Below the pieces are notes generated by a model. The model was not told where the DNA came from and made no database searches. It saw nothing but the letters and a program-made list of their open reading frames with translations. 8,376 nucleotides of DNA from WVWW01 sp041568335 (GTDB lineage Bacteria; Acidobacteriota; Polarisedimenticolia; Polarisedimenticolales; Polarisedimenticolaceae): positions 1 to 8,376 of the forward strand of contig JBFFZZ010000127.1 in the NCBI GenBank assembly GCA_041568335.1. Reading direction: 5' to 3'. Position 1 is the stretch's first letter, and each line of letters begins with the position of its first letter. This document shows, one piece after another, positions 1 through 6,237 of the stretch. The translations under genes and the position numbers were made by a program.

Positions 1-1
1 C

Positions 2-454
2 GACGGCTGTGCGAACGATCCTCTGAAGTCCGATCCCGGCGCCTGCGGTTGCGGCACGGTCGACGACGCCGACGGTGACGGCGCCTTGGTCTGCGTCGAT
101 GACTGCAACGACGCGGACGGATCGGCCTGGGCGGTTCCCGATGAGGCACGCGATCTGACGCTGTTCCGGCAGGACGCGAGCGGCGACACCGAGCTGTGGT
201 GGAACGATCCGGCCAACCCGGGCGCCGACAGCTGGACGTTCGACGTGATCAGCTCGACCATGACATCGGACTTCTCCGACGCGACCTGTGTGGAGACCGG
301 ACAAACGGATACGATGACGTTCGAGTCGTCGGTACCCGCTCCGGGGACGATGACGGTGTTTCTCATTCGAGCCGCCAACGACTGCCCGAACGGGACGGGC
401 TCCTCGGGGACGGACTCCGGCGGCGCCGAACGTGCTGTCCCGGTGTGTCAGTGA
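2..454 (+). CDS. Secreted MopE/thrombospondin-3-like repeat protein, C-terminal fragment
   Basis: The gene is open at the left edge; 150 residues are visible, ending at TGA 452-454. The first ~45 residues are Cys/Asp/Gly-rich: a PGACGCG turn, then DDADGDGALVCVDDCNDADG. Such spaced aspartates and paired cysteines are typical of calcium-binding MopE or thrombospondin type-3 repeats in exported proteins. The rest (from about ARDLTLF) looks like a beta-sandwich domain. It has a Trp-rich ELWWNDPANPG stretch, a DATCVE cysteine, and a FLIRAANDCPNGTGSSGTDSGG segment. Closely similar tails end many large surface or secreted proteins of Acidobacteriota and related phyla. The last residues, VCQ, probably form a disulfide with an earlier Cys. 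The full protein was probably much longer, with a signal peptide and further domains outside the window. Its role is unknown; cell-surface or extracellular structural use is inferred. The stop overlaps the convergent rhodanese gene by 7 bp. Confidence 0.8.
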   Translation, partial: DGCANDPLKSDPGACGCGTVDDADGDGALVCVDDCNDADGSAWAVPDEARDLTLFRQDASGDTELWWNDPANPGADSWTFDVISSTMTSDFSDATCVETGQTDTMTFESSVPAPGTMTVFLIRAANDCPNGTGSSGTDSGGAERAVPVCQ

Positions 455-1047
455 GGCTGAGGCACGCCTCCGGCCCCATGGAAGGCGCTTCGATCGCCGA
501 CCAGCGGCAAGACCGTCTCCGACAGCTCCAGCAGCGGTCCCAGCTCGTACACGTTGCGATACCCGTACTCGTAGAGCGTCGTGTACGTGGACAGGTTCAA
601 CGAGACGGAGATGCTCTTCCGCATGAAGGCGTACGGATCACCCTCGAAGTTGTTGTTGCAGTAGATCAGGACGACGGTGTCCTTGGCGGGTAACACCCGG
701 CCGAGGCTCGCCGGATCGAGGTCCGGGAAAGGCAGGTTGATCGCGCCCTCGATATGCAGCAAATCGAATTTCTCGCGGCTCCGCGCATCGAGCACGACCG
801 TGCCCGGCTCGCGGCTCATGCGGAGGAAGTCCTCTTCCGAGATGCGGTGTGCCTCGCGGTACTGCATGGCCGCGATCGTGGCGGCGAGGTGCGCCTCGGC
901 GGAAATCGCCGGATTCCCCGGGTCCGTCGTAAACAGAGGGGTGTCCGCCTGGAGCGATGTGGTCTCCGCCGAAACCGGAGCGGCGTCCGCCGGCAGCAGG
1001 ACGGCTAAAACAGAGAGGGCCAGGAGGCAAGGCGTGGGTCGAACCAT
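448..1047 (-). CDS. Exported single-domain rhodanese-like protein
   Basis: This is a 199-residue protein. It starts with a signal peptide: positively charged MVRP, hydrophobic LLALSVLAVLLPA, and a probable cleavage after an Ala-rich segment near residues 22-27. The mature part contains one rhodanese domain (~residues 68-180). It shows VVLDARSREKFDLLHIEGAINLPFPDLD and the active-site loop IYCNNNFEGDP with the predicted catalytic cysteine at C130. The later YGYRNVYELG is a common closing motif of the family. Rhodanese domains carry a persulfide on this cysteine and transfer sulfane sulfur or act as redox or regulatory domains; the acceptor here is unknown. Start ATG 1045-1047 is supported by an AAAGGAG ribosome-binding site (1053-1059) five nucleotides upstream. 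It lies 33 bp downstream of the kinase stop on the same strand, so co-transcription with the kinase is likely. Export would place it on the same side of the membrane as the kinase TPR region. Confidence 0.88.
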   Translation of the reverse strand: MVRPTPCLLALSVLAVLLPADAAPVSAETTSLQADTPLFTTDPGNPAISAEAHLAATIAAMQYREAHRISEEDFLRMSREPGTVVLDARSREKFDLLHIEGAINLPFPDLDPASLGRVLPAKDTVVLIYCNNNFEGDPYAFMRKSISVSLNLSTYTTLYEYGYRNVYELGPLLELSETVLPLVGDRSAFHGAGGVPQPH

Positions 1048-1080
1048 GTCGGCTCCTTTCTTGCCCCCGACACGAATAGC

Positions 1081-4000
1081 CTACTTTCTGCCCGTCCTCG
1101 TCGCCAACAAGGCCTCGAACTCGGGATCGCCGCGCAAGGCATCGAGATCGGGATCGGCGAGGATCATGCCGTCCCAGTAGCCGAGCGCAAGGGATCGTCT
1201 CAGGTGGTCGATCGCCGCGTCACGATCGCCGGCCAGCGCGTAGAAGCAGGCCAGGTGGTAGGTGCTCCAGTCCTCGTCCTCGCGTTCCGAAGCCAGCCGG
1301 GCCGCCTTCAGCGCCTCCTCTCTTCTGTCGACCTGGTAAAGGGCATAGGCGTAGTGAGCACAGGGATCCTGAGTCGTCGTGAGCGCGCAGCTCTTCTCGT
1401 AGAGGTCGACGGCCTCACTCCAGCTTCCGAGGCCCCACCCGACGGCATCGCCGAGGTCATGCCACGCCTTGAAGGAATCCGGCTCGAGCTCGACGGCTCG
1501 TCGGGCCTCCGCGATCCGGTCTCGCGAGAAATCACCGAGAATCTCGGTGAACTCCGGATGACCTCGAAGAGAAGCAAAATCGGGATCTTCGTTGGGCGAA
1601 TCGCCTTCGGAGTCATACCCGAGATCGGAAGCGCGCCGCAGGAACCGAAGCGCTTGCCCGCTGTCTCCGCGGAGCGCGTGGTAGCGAGCCAGGTTGTAGG
1701 CTGCCGCGGGATCCTCTTCGGCGCCCATCGCGAGAACTTCCTTCGCGGCGGCGCGAGCTTTCTCTGCGTGGCCCGCGCGGTAGAGCGACACGGCATAGAG
1801 AGCGCATGCGGAAAGCTTTCTGTCGACCGATATCTCGCAGGCTCGTTGGGTGGGATCCACGGCTTCTTCGAACCGGCCCAGGCTGCCGAGAACCCGGCGG
1901 AGGTTCATGAGGGCCGCCGTCGAATCCGGGGCGAGCGCAATGGCGTGACGGGCCGCCGCGACGGCCTCGTCCGGGCGCCCCGCGCGGATCAACGGCTGCG
2001 CGAGATACTGGTAGGTCCAGGCTCGCGTGGGGTCGAGACGTTTCGACTCCTCCATGTCGGCGAGGGACGCCACGACAGCCCCGACGTCCTTGAGCGCGAG
2101 CCCGCGCATACGCAAGGCGTACCCACGGAAGGCCGGTGTCAGGTCGTCTCGTTCCAGGATCTCGGTGAACAGCTCGATCGCCTCTTGATTGCGCCAGTCG
2201 AGGCGGTGCAACTGCGCGCGGTAGAACGTCGAGTAGGGGTTGGCCGGATCGATGCGTTCCATGGCGGCGAGGGTCGATTCGACCTCCGCTCGTATCGCCT
2301 CCACCGATTGCGTGCTCGAGTAAAGCGCGAAGGCACGAATCATGTGAGCGTCGAGCTCGTCGGGGAACGCTTCGACCAGCCGCCGGCTCGGCTCGAGCGC
2401 GGTCGAGCGGCCGGCGCCACGGCGCAACGCCCCGATGGTCTGACCCAGAAGCGGCGACAGGGCCATCTCCGGGCCTCCCGTCAGGTTGGTGGGGTAGTCG
2501 TACATCCTGGGAAGCGTCGTTCCCAGCTGTTCCACCACCTCCTTGGCCAACGACGAGGTCATTCCAGGCAGATCTCCGTCCGGGTCGGTCGACTCGGTGC
2601 CCCAGAGCAGCGTGCCCCTCGAAGCATCCAACAGACTGAGCCGCGCCTGAACCCCGTCGCCGTGGTGCATGAGCGCCCCCGTCAGGACGCGACCGGCGCC
2701 GGAACGACGAGCGCGTTCGAGCAGGGCCCGGCCATCGAGACCGCCGTCGGCCAGCGGAAGAACCGTCAGCTCCCCGGCACGCGCCAGGTGCATGGCGACG
2801 CCCTCGGCGAACGCCTGACCGGCGTAGTCGCCGCCCGCGCTCGAACCCCGCACTTCGAGAGGCACGATCATCACGGTGCGTGAATCGAGCGATGCGGCCG
2901 GGCCGAACCATCGCCACGCGCCCAGCGCAGCAGCGATCGAGACCAACCCGACCGAGACGACCCGGCCCCAACGTCTCCGTCGCGGTACGTCAAGCTCACC
3001 GGCGAGATCCTTGTAGGAGGGTGAGGAGCCGATATCGAGCTCGCGGCCGAGCCGCTTGAGGTCGACCGCCAGATCTTCCATCGACTGGTAGCGGTTGCCG
3101 CGTCGCGGCGCCAGACATTTCTGGATGATGCGGCCCAACTCCATGGGCGCCGTCGCCAGCAACTCGTGCACCGGTGTGGGTCGCGCCCGCTCGACCGCAC
3201 GCAAGACGTCCTTGTTCGTGGCTCCGACGAACGGGAGCTTCCCCGTCGTCATCTCGTAGAGAACCGTGCCGAGTGAGAACACGTCGCTCCGCGTGTCGAG
3301 TTTCTCCATTCGAGCTTGTTCGGGAGACATGTAGGCGAGGGTCCCGACGAGCTTGCGATCGTCCACCGGCTCGTCGGCGACGATGCTCTTCGTGAGTTGC
3401 GAGTCCCTCCCGGTGTCGCTGCGGTCGAACAGTGTGGCCAGACCGAAGTCCACCACTTTGACGTCGCCATCCGAGTTCACCAGCACGTTCGCGGGCTTCA
3501 GGTCACGATGAAGAAGGCCCCTGCGATGGGCCTTCGAGAGGGCCTGGGCAATCTGGTAGCCGAGCTCGGCCACCTTGTGCGGTTGCAACGGGCTTCCGTC
3601 CAGGATCTTGTTGAGTGGCTTACCCTCGACGTACTCCATGACGATGAAGTCGAGGTTGTCCTCATGACCGAGCTCGTGCACGTGCACGATCCGGGCGTCC
3701 GCGACCAGGGCCGCCGATTTCGCTTCTTCGAGGAACAAGGCTCGGCGCGTCTCGTCGACCGCGGCGTCGCCGGACAGGAACTTGATTGCGATGGGCCGGC
3801 CGAGAACGGTGTCCTCGGCCTTCCAGACGACGCCCATGCCCCCCTCGCCGATCTTCTCGACCAGCCGGTAATGCGACACGGTCTGGCCGGGTCGAAGATC
3901 CAGCCGCCGAGGTTCCCAGGGGATCACCTCGGCTCCGGCCGGGGCGCTCCCGGACTTGACGCCTAGCTCGAAAAGGCAGCGTGGGCACTGCTCACCGAAC

Positions 4001-4116
4001 GGTCCGCGCGGTAGGAATTCCGCCGAACAGCTGGCGCATGTGCGGGTATCGGCCACGGTGTCGTCGAGTTTACCTCTCGTCTGTCGTCGCTGGTTCAATT
4101 GGATCAGTGCTCCCAT
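1081..4116 (-). CDS. Membrane Hanks-type Ser/Thr kinase with N-terminal zinc ribbon, TolB-like region and TPRs
   Basis: The protein has 1011 residues. Residues 27-47 form a zinc-ribbon-like CASC...CPRC knuckle (C27, C30, C44, C47). The kinase domain spans ~84-345: glycine loop GEGGMG (90-95), ATP lysine K112, catalytic HRDLKPAN (H203, D205, N210), DFG (223-225) and MSPEQ (263-267). All key catalytic residues are present, so it should be active. An Arg cluster (379-382) precedes one membrane helix (~386-401), predicting a cytoplasmic kinase and an external C-terminus. Residues ~414-540 resemble TolB/FlgO-like domains (MIVPL, FAEGVAMHLARAGELTVLPL). From ~575 to the end are TPR-type helical repeats, with a duplicated C-terminal unit ending in LRGHPEF and LRGDPEF. 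ATG 4114-4116 has AGAGGA (4125-4130) eight nucleotides upstream and retains the ribbon. It is divergent from an ECF sigma gene and upstream of the rhodanese gene. Presumed role: phosphorylation of a cytoplasmic target in response to an envelope signal; the substrate is unknown. Confidence 0.93.
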   Translation of the reverse strand: MGALIQLNQRRQTRGKLDDTVADTRTCASCSAEFLPRGPFGEQCPRCLFELGVKSGSAPAGAEVIPWEPRRLDLRPGQTVSHYRLVEKIGEGGMGVVWKAEDTVLGRPIAIKFLSGDAAVDETRRALFLEEAKSAALVADARIVHVHELGHEDNLDFIVMEYVEGKPLNKILDGSPLQPHKVAELGYQIAQALSKAHRRGLLHRDLKPANVLVNSDGDVKVVDFGLATLFDRSDTGRDSQLTKSIVADEPVDDRKLVGTLAYMSPEQARMEKLDTRSDVFSLGTVLYEMTTGKLPFVGATNKDVLRAVERARPTPVHELLATAPMELGRIIQKCLAPRRGNRYQSMEDLAVDLKRLGRELDIGSSPSYKDLAGELDVPRRRRWGRVVSVGLVSIAAALGAWRWFGPAASLDSRTVMIVPLEVRGSSAGGDYAGQAFAEGVAMHLARAGELTVLPLADGGLDGRALLERARRSGAGRVLTGALMHHGDGVQARLSLLDASRGTLLWGTESTDPDGDLPGMTSSLAKEVVEQLGTTLPRMYDYPTNLTGGPEMALSPLLGQTIGALRRGAGRSTALEPSRRLVEAFPDELDAHMIRAFALYSSTQSVEAIRAEVESTLAAMERIDPANPYSTFYRAQLHRLDWRNQEAIELFTEILERDDLTPAFRGYALRMRGLALKDVGAVVASLADMEESKRLDPTRAWTYQYLAQPLIRAGRPDEAVAAARHAIALAPDSTAALMNLRRVLGSLGRFEEAVDPTQRACEISVDRKLSACALYAVSLYRAGHAEKARAAAKEVLAMGAEEDPAAAYNLARYHALRGDSGQALRFLRRASDLGYDSEGDSPNEDPDFASLRGHPEFTEILGDFSRDRIAEARRAVELEPDSFKAWHDLGDAVGWGLGSWSEAVDLYEKSCALTTTQDPCAHYAYALYQVDRREEALKAARLASEREDEDWSTYHLACFYALAGDRDAAIDHLRRSLALGYWDGMILADPDLDALRGDPEFEALLATRTGRK

Positions 4117-4212
4117 ATCAAGCGTCCTCTCTCCTCGGATCGACGTTTCCCGGACTACTAACCGAAAATCCCCGTGGCGTTACGGGCCTCGCGGTATGCT
4201 TCAAAAGAGCCC
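4117..4212. promoter_or_regulatory. Divergent intergenic region between kinase and sigma factor genes
   Basis: These 96 bp must carry the promoters of both the kinase-rhodanese operon (leftward) and the sigma factor (rightward). It includes the kinase ribosome-binding site and a short inverted repeat, CCCGT-N6-ACGGG (4171-4175/4182-4186), that could be an operator. On the minus strand there is a GGGAAAC (ECF-type -35-like) around 4147-4153, but I could not pair it convincingly with a -10. No clear sigma70 promoter was recognised on either strand. The function as shared control region is inferred from the head-to-head gene arrangement. Confidence 0.45.
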
Positions 4213-4920
4213 ATGGACAAGCGCTTTACCACGACGCACTGGAGTCTTGTGCAGGCGGCGGGGGACAGCGGTCGCCCCGATTCCCGGGACGCGTTGGCCC
4301 GGCTGTGCGAGGCCTACTGGGCACCCGTCTACGCCTACGTCCGGTTTCGCGGTAGCGATCCGGAAACCGCGCGCGACCTGACTCAGGGCTTCTTCACCGA
4401 GCTGCTCGAGAAGAAGCGGATCAAGGCGGCGGACCCCGAGCGCGGGCGGTTCCGCTCGTTCCTGCTGGCAGGTGTCAAGAACTACATGAGCCATCAGCGC
4501 GCCCGCGCCGGGGCGGAAAAACGCGGGGGCCATGCGACCACGCTCCGTTTGGACTTCGACGCGGCCGAATCGATGATCGGTCCCGCCGCGATCGACAGAC
4601 AGACCCCGGAGGCGTTGTTCGAGAAGCGCTGGGCCGTATCGGTACTCTCACGAGCGATGGGGCGGCTCGAAGAAGAGATGGAACGCGCGGGCAAGCGCGA
4701 TGTCTTTCGGATCCTGAAACCGATGCTCTCGGGTGAGGCGGACATCCCGTACAAGAAGATCGCGGCTGAGCTCGGGACCAGCGATCAGGCGGCTCGGGTC
4801 ACGATGCACCGGCTCCGTCGTCGCTTCGGCGGGCTTCTGCGGGAGGAGGTTTGCGAGACGCTCGCCGATCCGGCGATGCTCGACGACGAGATGGCCTTTC
4901 TGCTGTCGGCGCTGTCCTGA
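4213..4920 (+). CDS. ECF-type RNA polymerase sigma factor (FTTTHW family)
   Basis: This is a 235-residue sigma-70 family protein. Region 2 lies at ~30-100: LCEAYWAPVYAYVRFRG, then RDLTQGFFTELLE (54-66) and GRFRSFLLAGVKNYM (78-92). A basic AGAEKRGG linker follows. Region 4 lies at ~140-210, with a helix-turn-helix around PYKKIAAELGTSDQAARVTMHRLRRRF (179-205). The N-terminus MDKRFTTTHWSLV is a hallmark of a sigma group common in Planctomycetes, Acidobacteriota and Verrucomicrobia, often found beside Ser/Thr kinases. ATG 4213 was chosen because it begins that conserved motif. An in-frame GTG at 4174 would add 13 atypical residues and overlap the promoter region. The Shine-Dalgarno is weak (AAAAGAG, 4203-4209). 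No anti-sigma gene adjoins it. It is divergent from the kinase gene and convergent with the flavin oxidoreductase gene, overlapping it by 122 bp. It probably directs RNA polymerase to a small regulon, perhaps including the neighbouring kinase operon. Confidence 0.9.
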   Translation: MDKRFTTTHWSLVQAAGDSGRPDSRDALARLCEAYWAPVYAYVRFRGSDPETARDLTQGFFTELLEKKRIKAADPERGRFRSFLLAGVKNYMSHQRARAGAEKRGGHATTLRLDFDAAESMIGPAAIDRQTPEALFEKRWAVSVLSRAMGRLEEEMERAGKRDVFRILKPMLSGEADIPYKKIAAELGTSDQAARVTMHRLRRRFGGLLREEVCETLADPAMLDDEMAFLLSALS

Positions 4921-5887
4921 CGCTCAGCCGAAGCGAGCGCTCGACGCTCGTCTTCGGGAGGTCTCCGAAGTCCGCCCAAAGAACGACGTGGCGCGCGCCG
5001 GCGTCCTGCAGCTGCCGCAGCCCGGCGGCGAACGTCTCGGGCGAGCCGCACAACACGCTTCGCCGCTCACAAGCATCCCGGAACACCCGCTCCGCCGCCT
5101 CGCTCGGAACGTCTTCGTGAGTTTGAAGGAACCGGATCAATGCGGGCCGCGCGTTCTGACGCGCGGCTTCGTCGGATTCCGCCACGTGCGCCATGATCGC
5201 GACCGCGTGATCGACGTCGAGTCCTGATTTCGCCGCGCCCTCGCGGTGGGCGCGAAGCCGCCCGGTGACGATCCCGGGCCCCTCCGAGTCGGGCGGAACC
5301 AGGGTCAGCAGGTTGTCGCCGCGGGCGCCGACTTGGCGCGCGGCATCGATGCGGTTGGTGGCGACGTACAGCGGAGGGCCGTTCGGGCTCACGGGCGGCA
5401 CGTTCGTTCCGACACGATCGATACGGATGTAATCGCCCTCGTGATGCACGGGCTCACCACGAACCGCCGCGCGCACCACGTCGAGCGCCTCGTCGAACCG
5501 GCGAGCCTTTTCCGAGATGTCCATGTCGAACCCGTCGAATTCGGCGGGAATGGCTCCGGAGCCGACGGCCAGGTTCAAACGCCCGCGCGACAATTGGTCG
5601 ACGATCGCGTAGTCCTCGACGACCTGCAGAGGATGACGGAAGGGGAGGACCGAGACCGCCGGACCGAGCCGGATACGCTTCGTGCGCTGCGCGACGGCGG
5701 CGAGCCAGACGGCCGGATTCGGCATCACCCCGAACTCGCTGAAGTGATGCTCGCCGACCCAGCAGGAATCGTAGCCGAGCTCATCCGCCAGCTCGCAAAG
5801 CTCGATGCCGTCACGGATCCGGTCCCCGATGCCGCGGCCCGGATAGTGATCGAGGATCGTGAACGTCGAAAGGCGCAGCTCGTTCAC
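4799..5887 (-). CDS. LLM-class (luciferase-like) flavin-dependent oxidoreductase
   Basis: This 362-residue protein belongs to the bacterial luciferase-like monooxygenase superfamily, a TIM-barrel fold that uses reduced flavin (FMNH2 or F420H2) to oxidise a substrate. Characteristic segments are GYDSCWVGEHHFSEFG (38-53), the early barrel strand RIRLGPAVSVLPFRHPLQVVEDYAIVDQLSRGRLNLAVGSG (71-111), EKARRFDEALDVV (126-138), and GSPETFAAGLRQLQDAGARHVVLW (281-304). Cofactor and substrate cannot be assigned from sequence alone. It starts with GTG (5885-5887), which overlaps the stop of the upstream RHH-like gene as GTGA, so translation is probably coupled. Family similarity fades near residue 322, just where the reading frame enters the sigma gene antisense. 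The last 40 residues are an Arg/Ala/Pro/Ser-rich tail with no recognisable fold. A lost stop codon or a gene extension are both possible. Note the low-complexity tail when comparing lengths with homologues. Confidence 0.9.
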   Translation of the reverse strand: MNELRLSTFTILDHYPGRGIGDRIRDGIELCELADELGYDSCWVGEHHFSEFGVMPNPAVWLAAVAQRTKRIRLGPAVSVLPFRHPLQVVEDYAIVDQLSRGRLNLAVGSGAIPAEFDGFDMDISEKARRFDEALDVVRAAVRGEPVHHEGDYIRIDRVGTNVPPVSPNGPPLYVATNRIDAARQVGARGDNLLTLVPPDSEGPGIVTGRLRAHREGAAKSGLDVDHAVAIMAHVAESDEAARQNARPALIRFLQTHEDVPSEAAERVFRDACERRSVLCGSPETFAAGLRQLQDAGARHVVLWADFGDLPKTSVERSLRLSVRTAPTAERPSRRRASPDRRASRKPPPAEARRSDDGAGAS

Positions 5888-6174
5888 GACCGGTTACCGC
5901 TCTTCGCGTCGACCAACCGGTGGCTTGCGCGGGCGTCGAGGTCGAGCCCGTAGACCTTGCGCAAGCGCGAGACGCAGCGTAGCGACTCCTCGCCCAGCGG
6001 GAGCTTGCCGTCGAACACGTGCAGCACGATCCCCTCGAGCAGGTCCCCGCGCGTGATGTCGTGGTACTCCGCCAGACCCTTGAGGACCTTGAGCAGCCGC
6101 TTTTCCAGCCGAACACCGGTCTGGACACGCTCGACCACGATCCTGTCTTCCGCGCTCCGGCTCTTTCGAGGCAT
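5884..6174 (-). CDS. Small ribbon-helix-helix-like protein, probable transcription regulator
   Basis: This is a 96-residue basic protein. The segment VQTGVRLEKRLLKVLKGLAEYHDITRGDLLEGIVLHVF (17-54) has the strand-helix-helix layout of MetJ/Arc (CopG-type) proteins: a short strand (~18-22), helix 1 (~23-38) and helix 2 (~41-54). The C-terminal part (LRCVSRLRKVYGLDLDARASHRLV) is a predicted helical extension of unknown role. RHH proteins bind DNA as dimers by inserting the strand into the major groove. DNA binding here is inferred from the fold resemblance, not from a family name I can confirm. ATG 6172-6174 has GGGAG (6181-6185) six nucleotides upstream. Its stop TGA shares bases with the GTG start of the flavin oxidoreductase gene (GTGA), forming a two-gene operon. 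A perfect 16-bp palindrome lies 22 bp upstream of its start, a likely autoregulatory operator. An alternative is a non-regulatory accessory protein. Confidence 0.78.
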   Translation of the reverse strand: MPRKSRSAEDRIVVERVQTGVRLEKRLLKVLKGLAEYHDITRGDLLEGIVLHVFDGKLPLGEESLRCVSRLRKVYGLDLDARASHRLVDAKSGNRS

Positions 6175-6190
6175 GAGGATCTCCCGTTTT

Positions 6191-6211
6191 TACCAATGTA
6201 CCATGGTACAT
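6191..6211. promoter_or_regulatory. Candidate operator: 16-bp perfect palindrome with TACCA repeats
   Basis: ATGTACCATGGTACAT at 6196-6211 is a perfect palindrome. A third TACCA copy at 6191-6195 lies eight bases from the one at 6199-6203, and TGGTA at 6204-6208 is the inverted copy. Short repeats in direct and inverted orientation are how RHH repressors commonly arrange their sites. It lies in an AT-rich stretch between two divergent genes, one of them encoding an RHH-like protein, so it is well placed to control both directions. Binding is inferred. Confidence 0.6.
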
Positions 6212-6224
6212 AAGAAAGATCGAA

Positions 6225-6230
6225 TAAAAT
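6225..6230 (+). promoter_or_regulatory. Possible -10 element for a leaderless lyase transcript
   Basis: TAAAAT matches the TATAAT consensus at five of six positions and lies in an AT-rich patch. Transcription would begin about seven bases downstream, at or one base before the ATG at 6238. This fits the absence of any Shine-Dalgarno sequence before that start. The matching -35 position falls in the palindrome and is a poor TTGACA match, so the promoter call is tentative. Confidence 0.35.
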
Positions 6231-6237
6231 AAGCCAA

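Noticed and set aside
1204..2883. 559-codon plus-strand open frame opposite the kinase gene
   Set aside because: It is fully antisense to the kinase TPR and TolB-like regions. Its translation is Arg-rich with no recognisable domain, as expected for a GC-rich shadow frame. The minus-strand kinase frame has clear motifs throughout.
3674..3689. Perfect 16-bp palindrome TCGTGCACGTGCACGA
   Set aside because: It lies within the kinase catalytic domain, coding for part of RIVHVHEL. It is made of alternating GTGCAC from His/Val codons, so it is most likely a coding coincidence rather than an operator.
4174..4212. GTG start 13 codons upstream for the sigma factor
   Set aside because: The added residues do not match the family, no Shine-Dalgarno precedes it, and MDKRFTTTHW at 4213 is the normal N-terminus of this sigma group.
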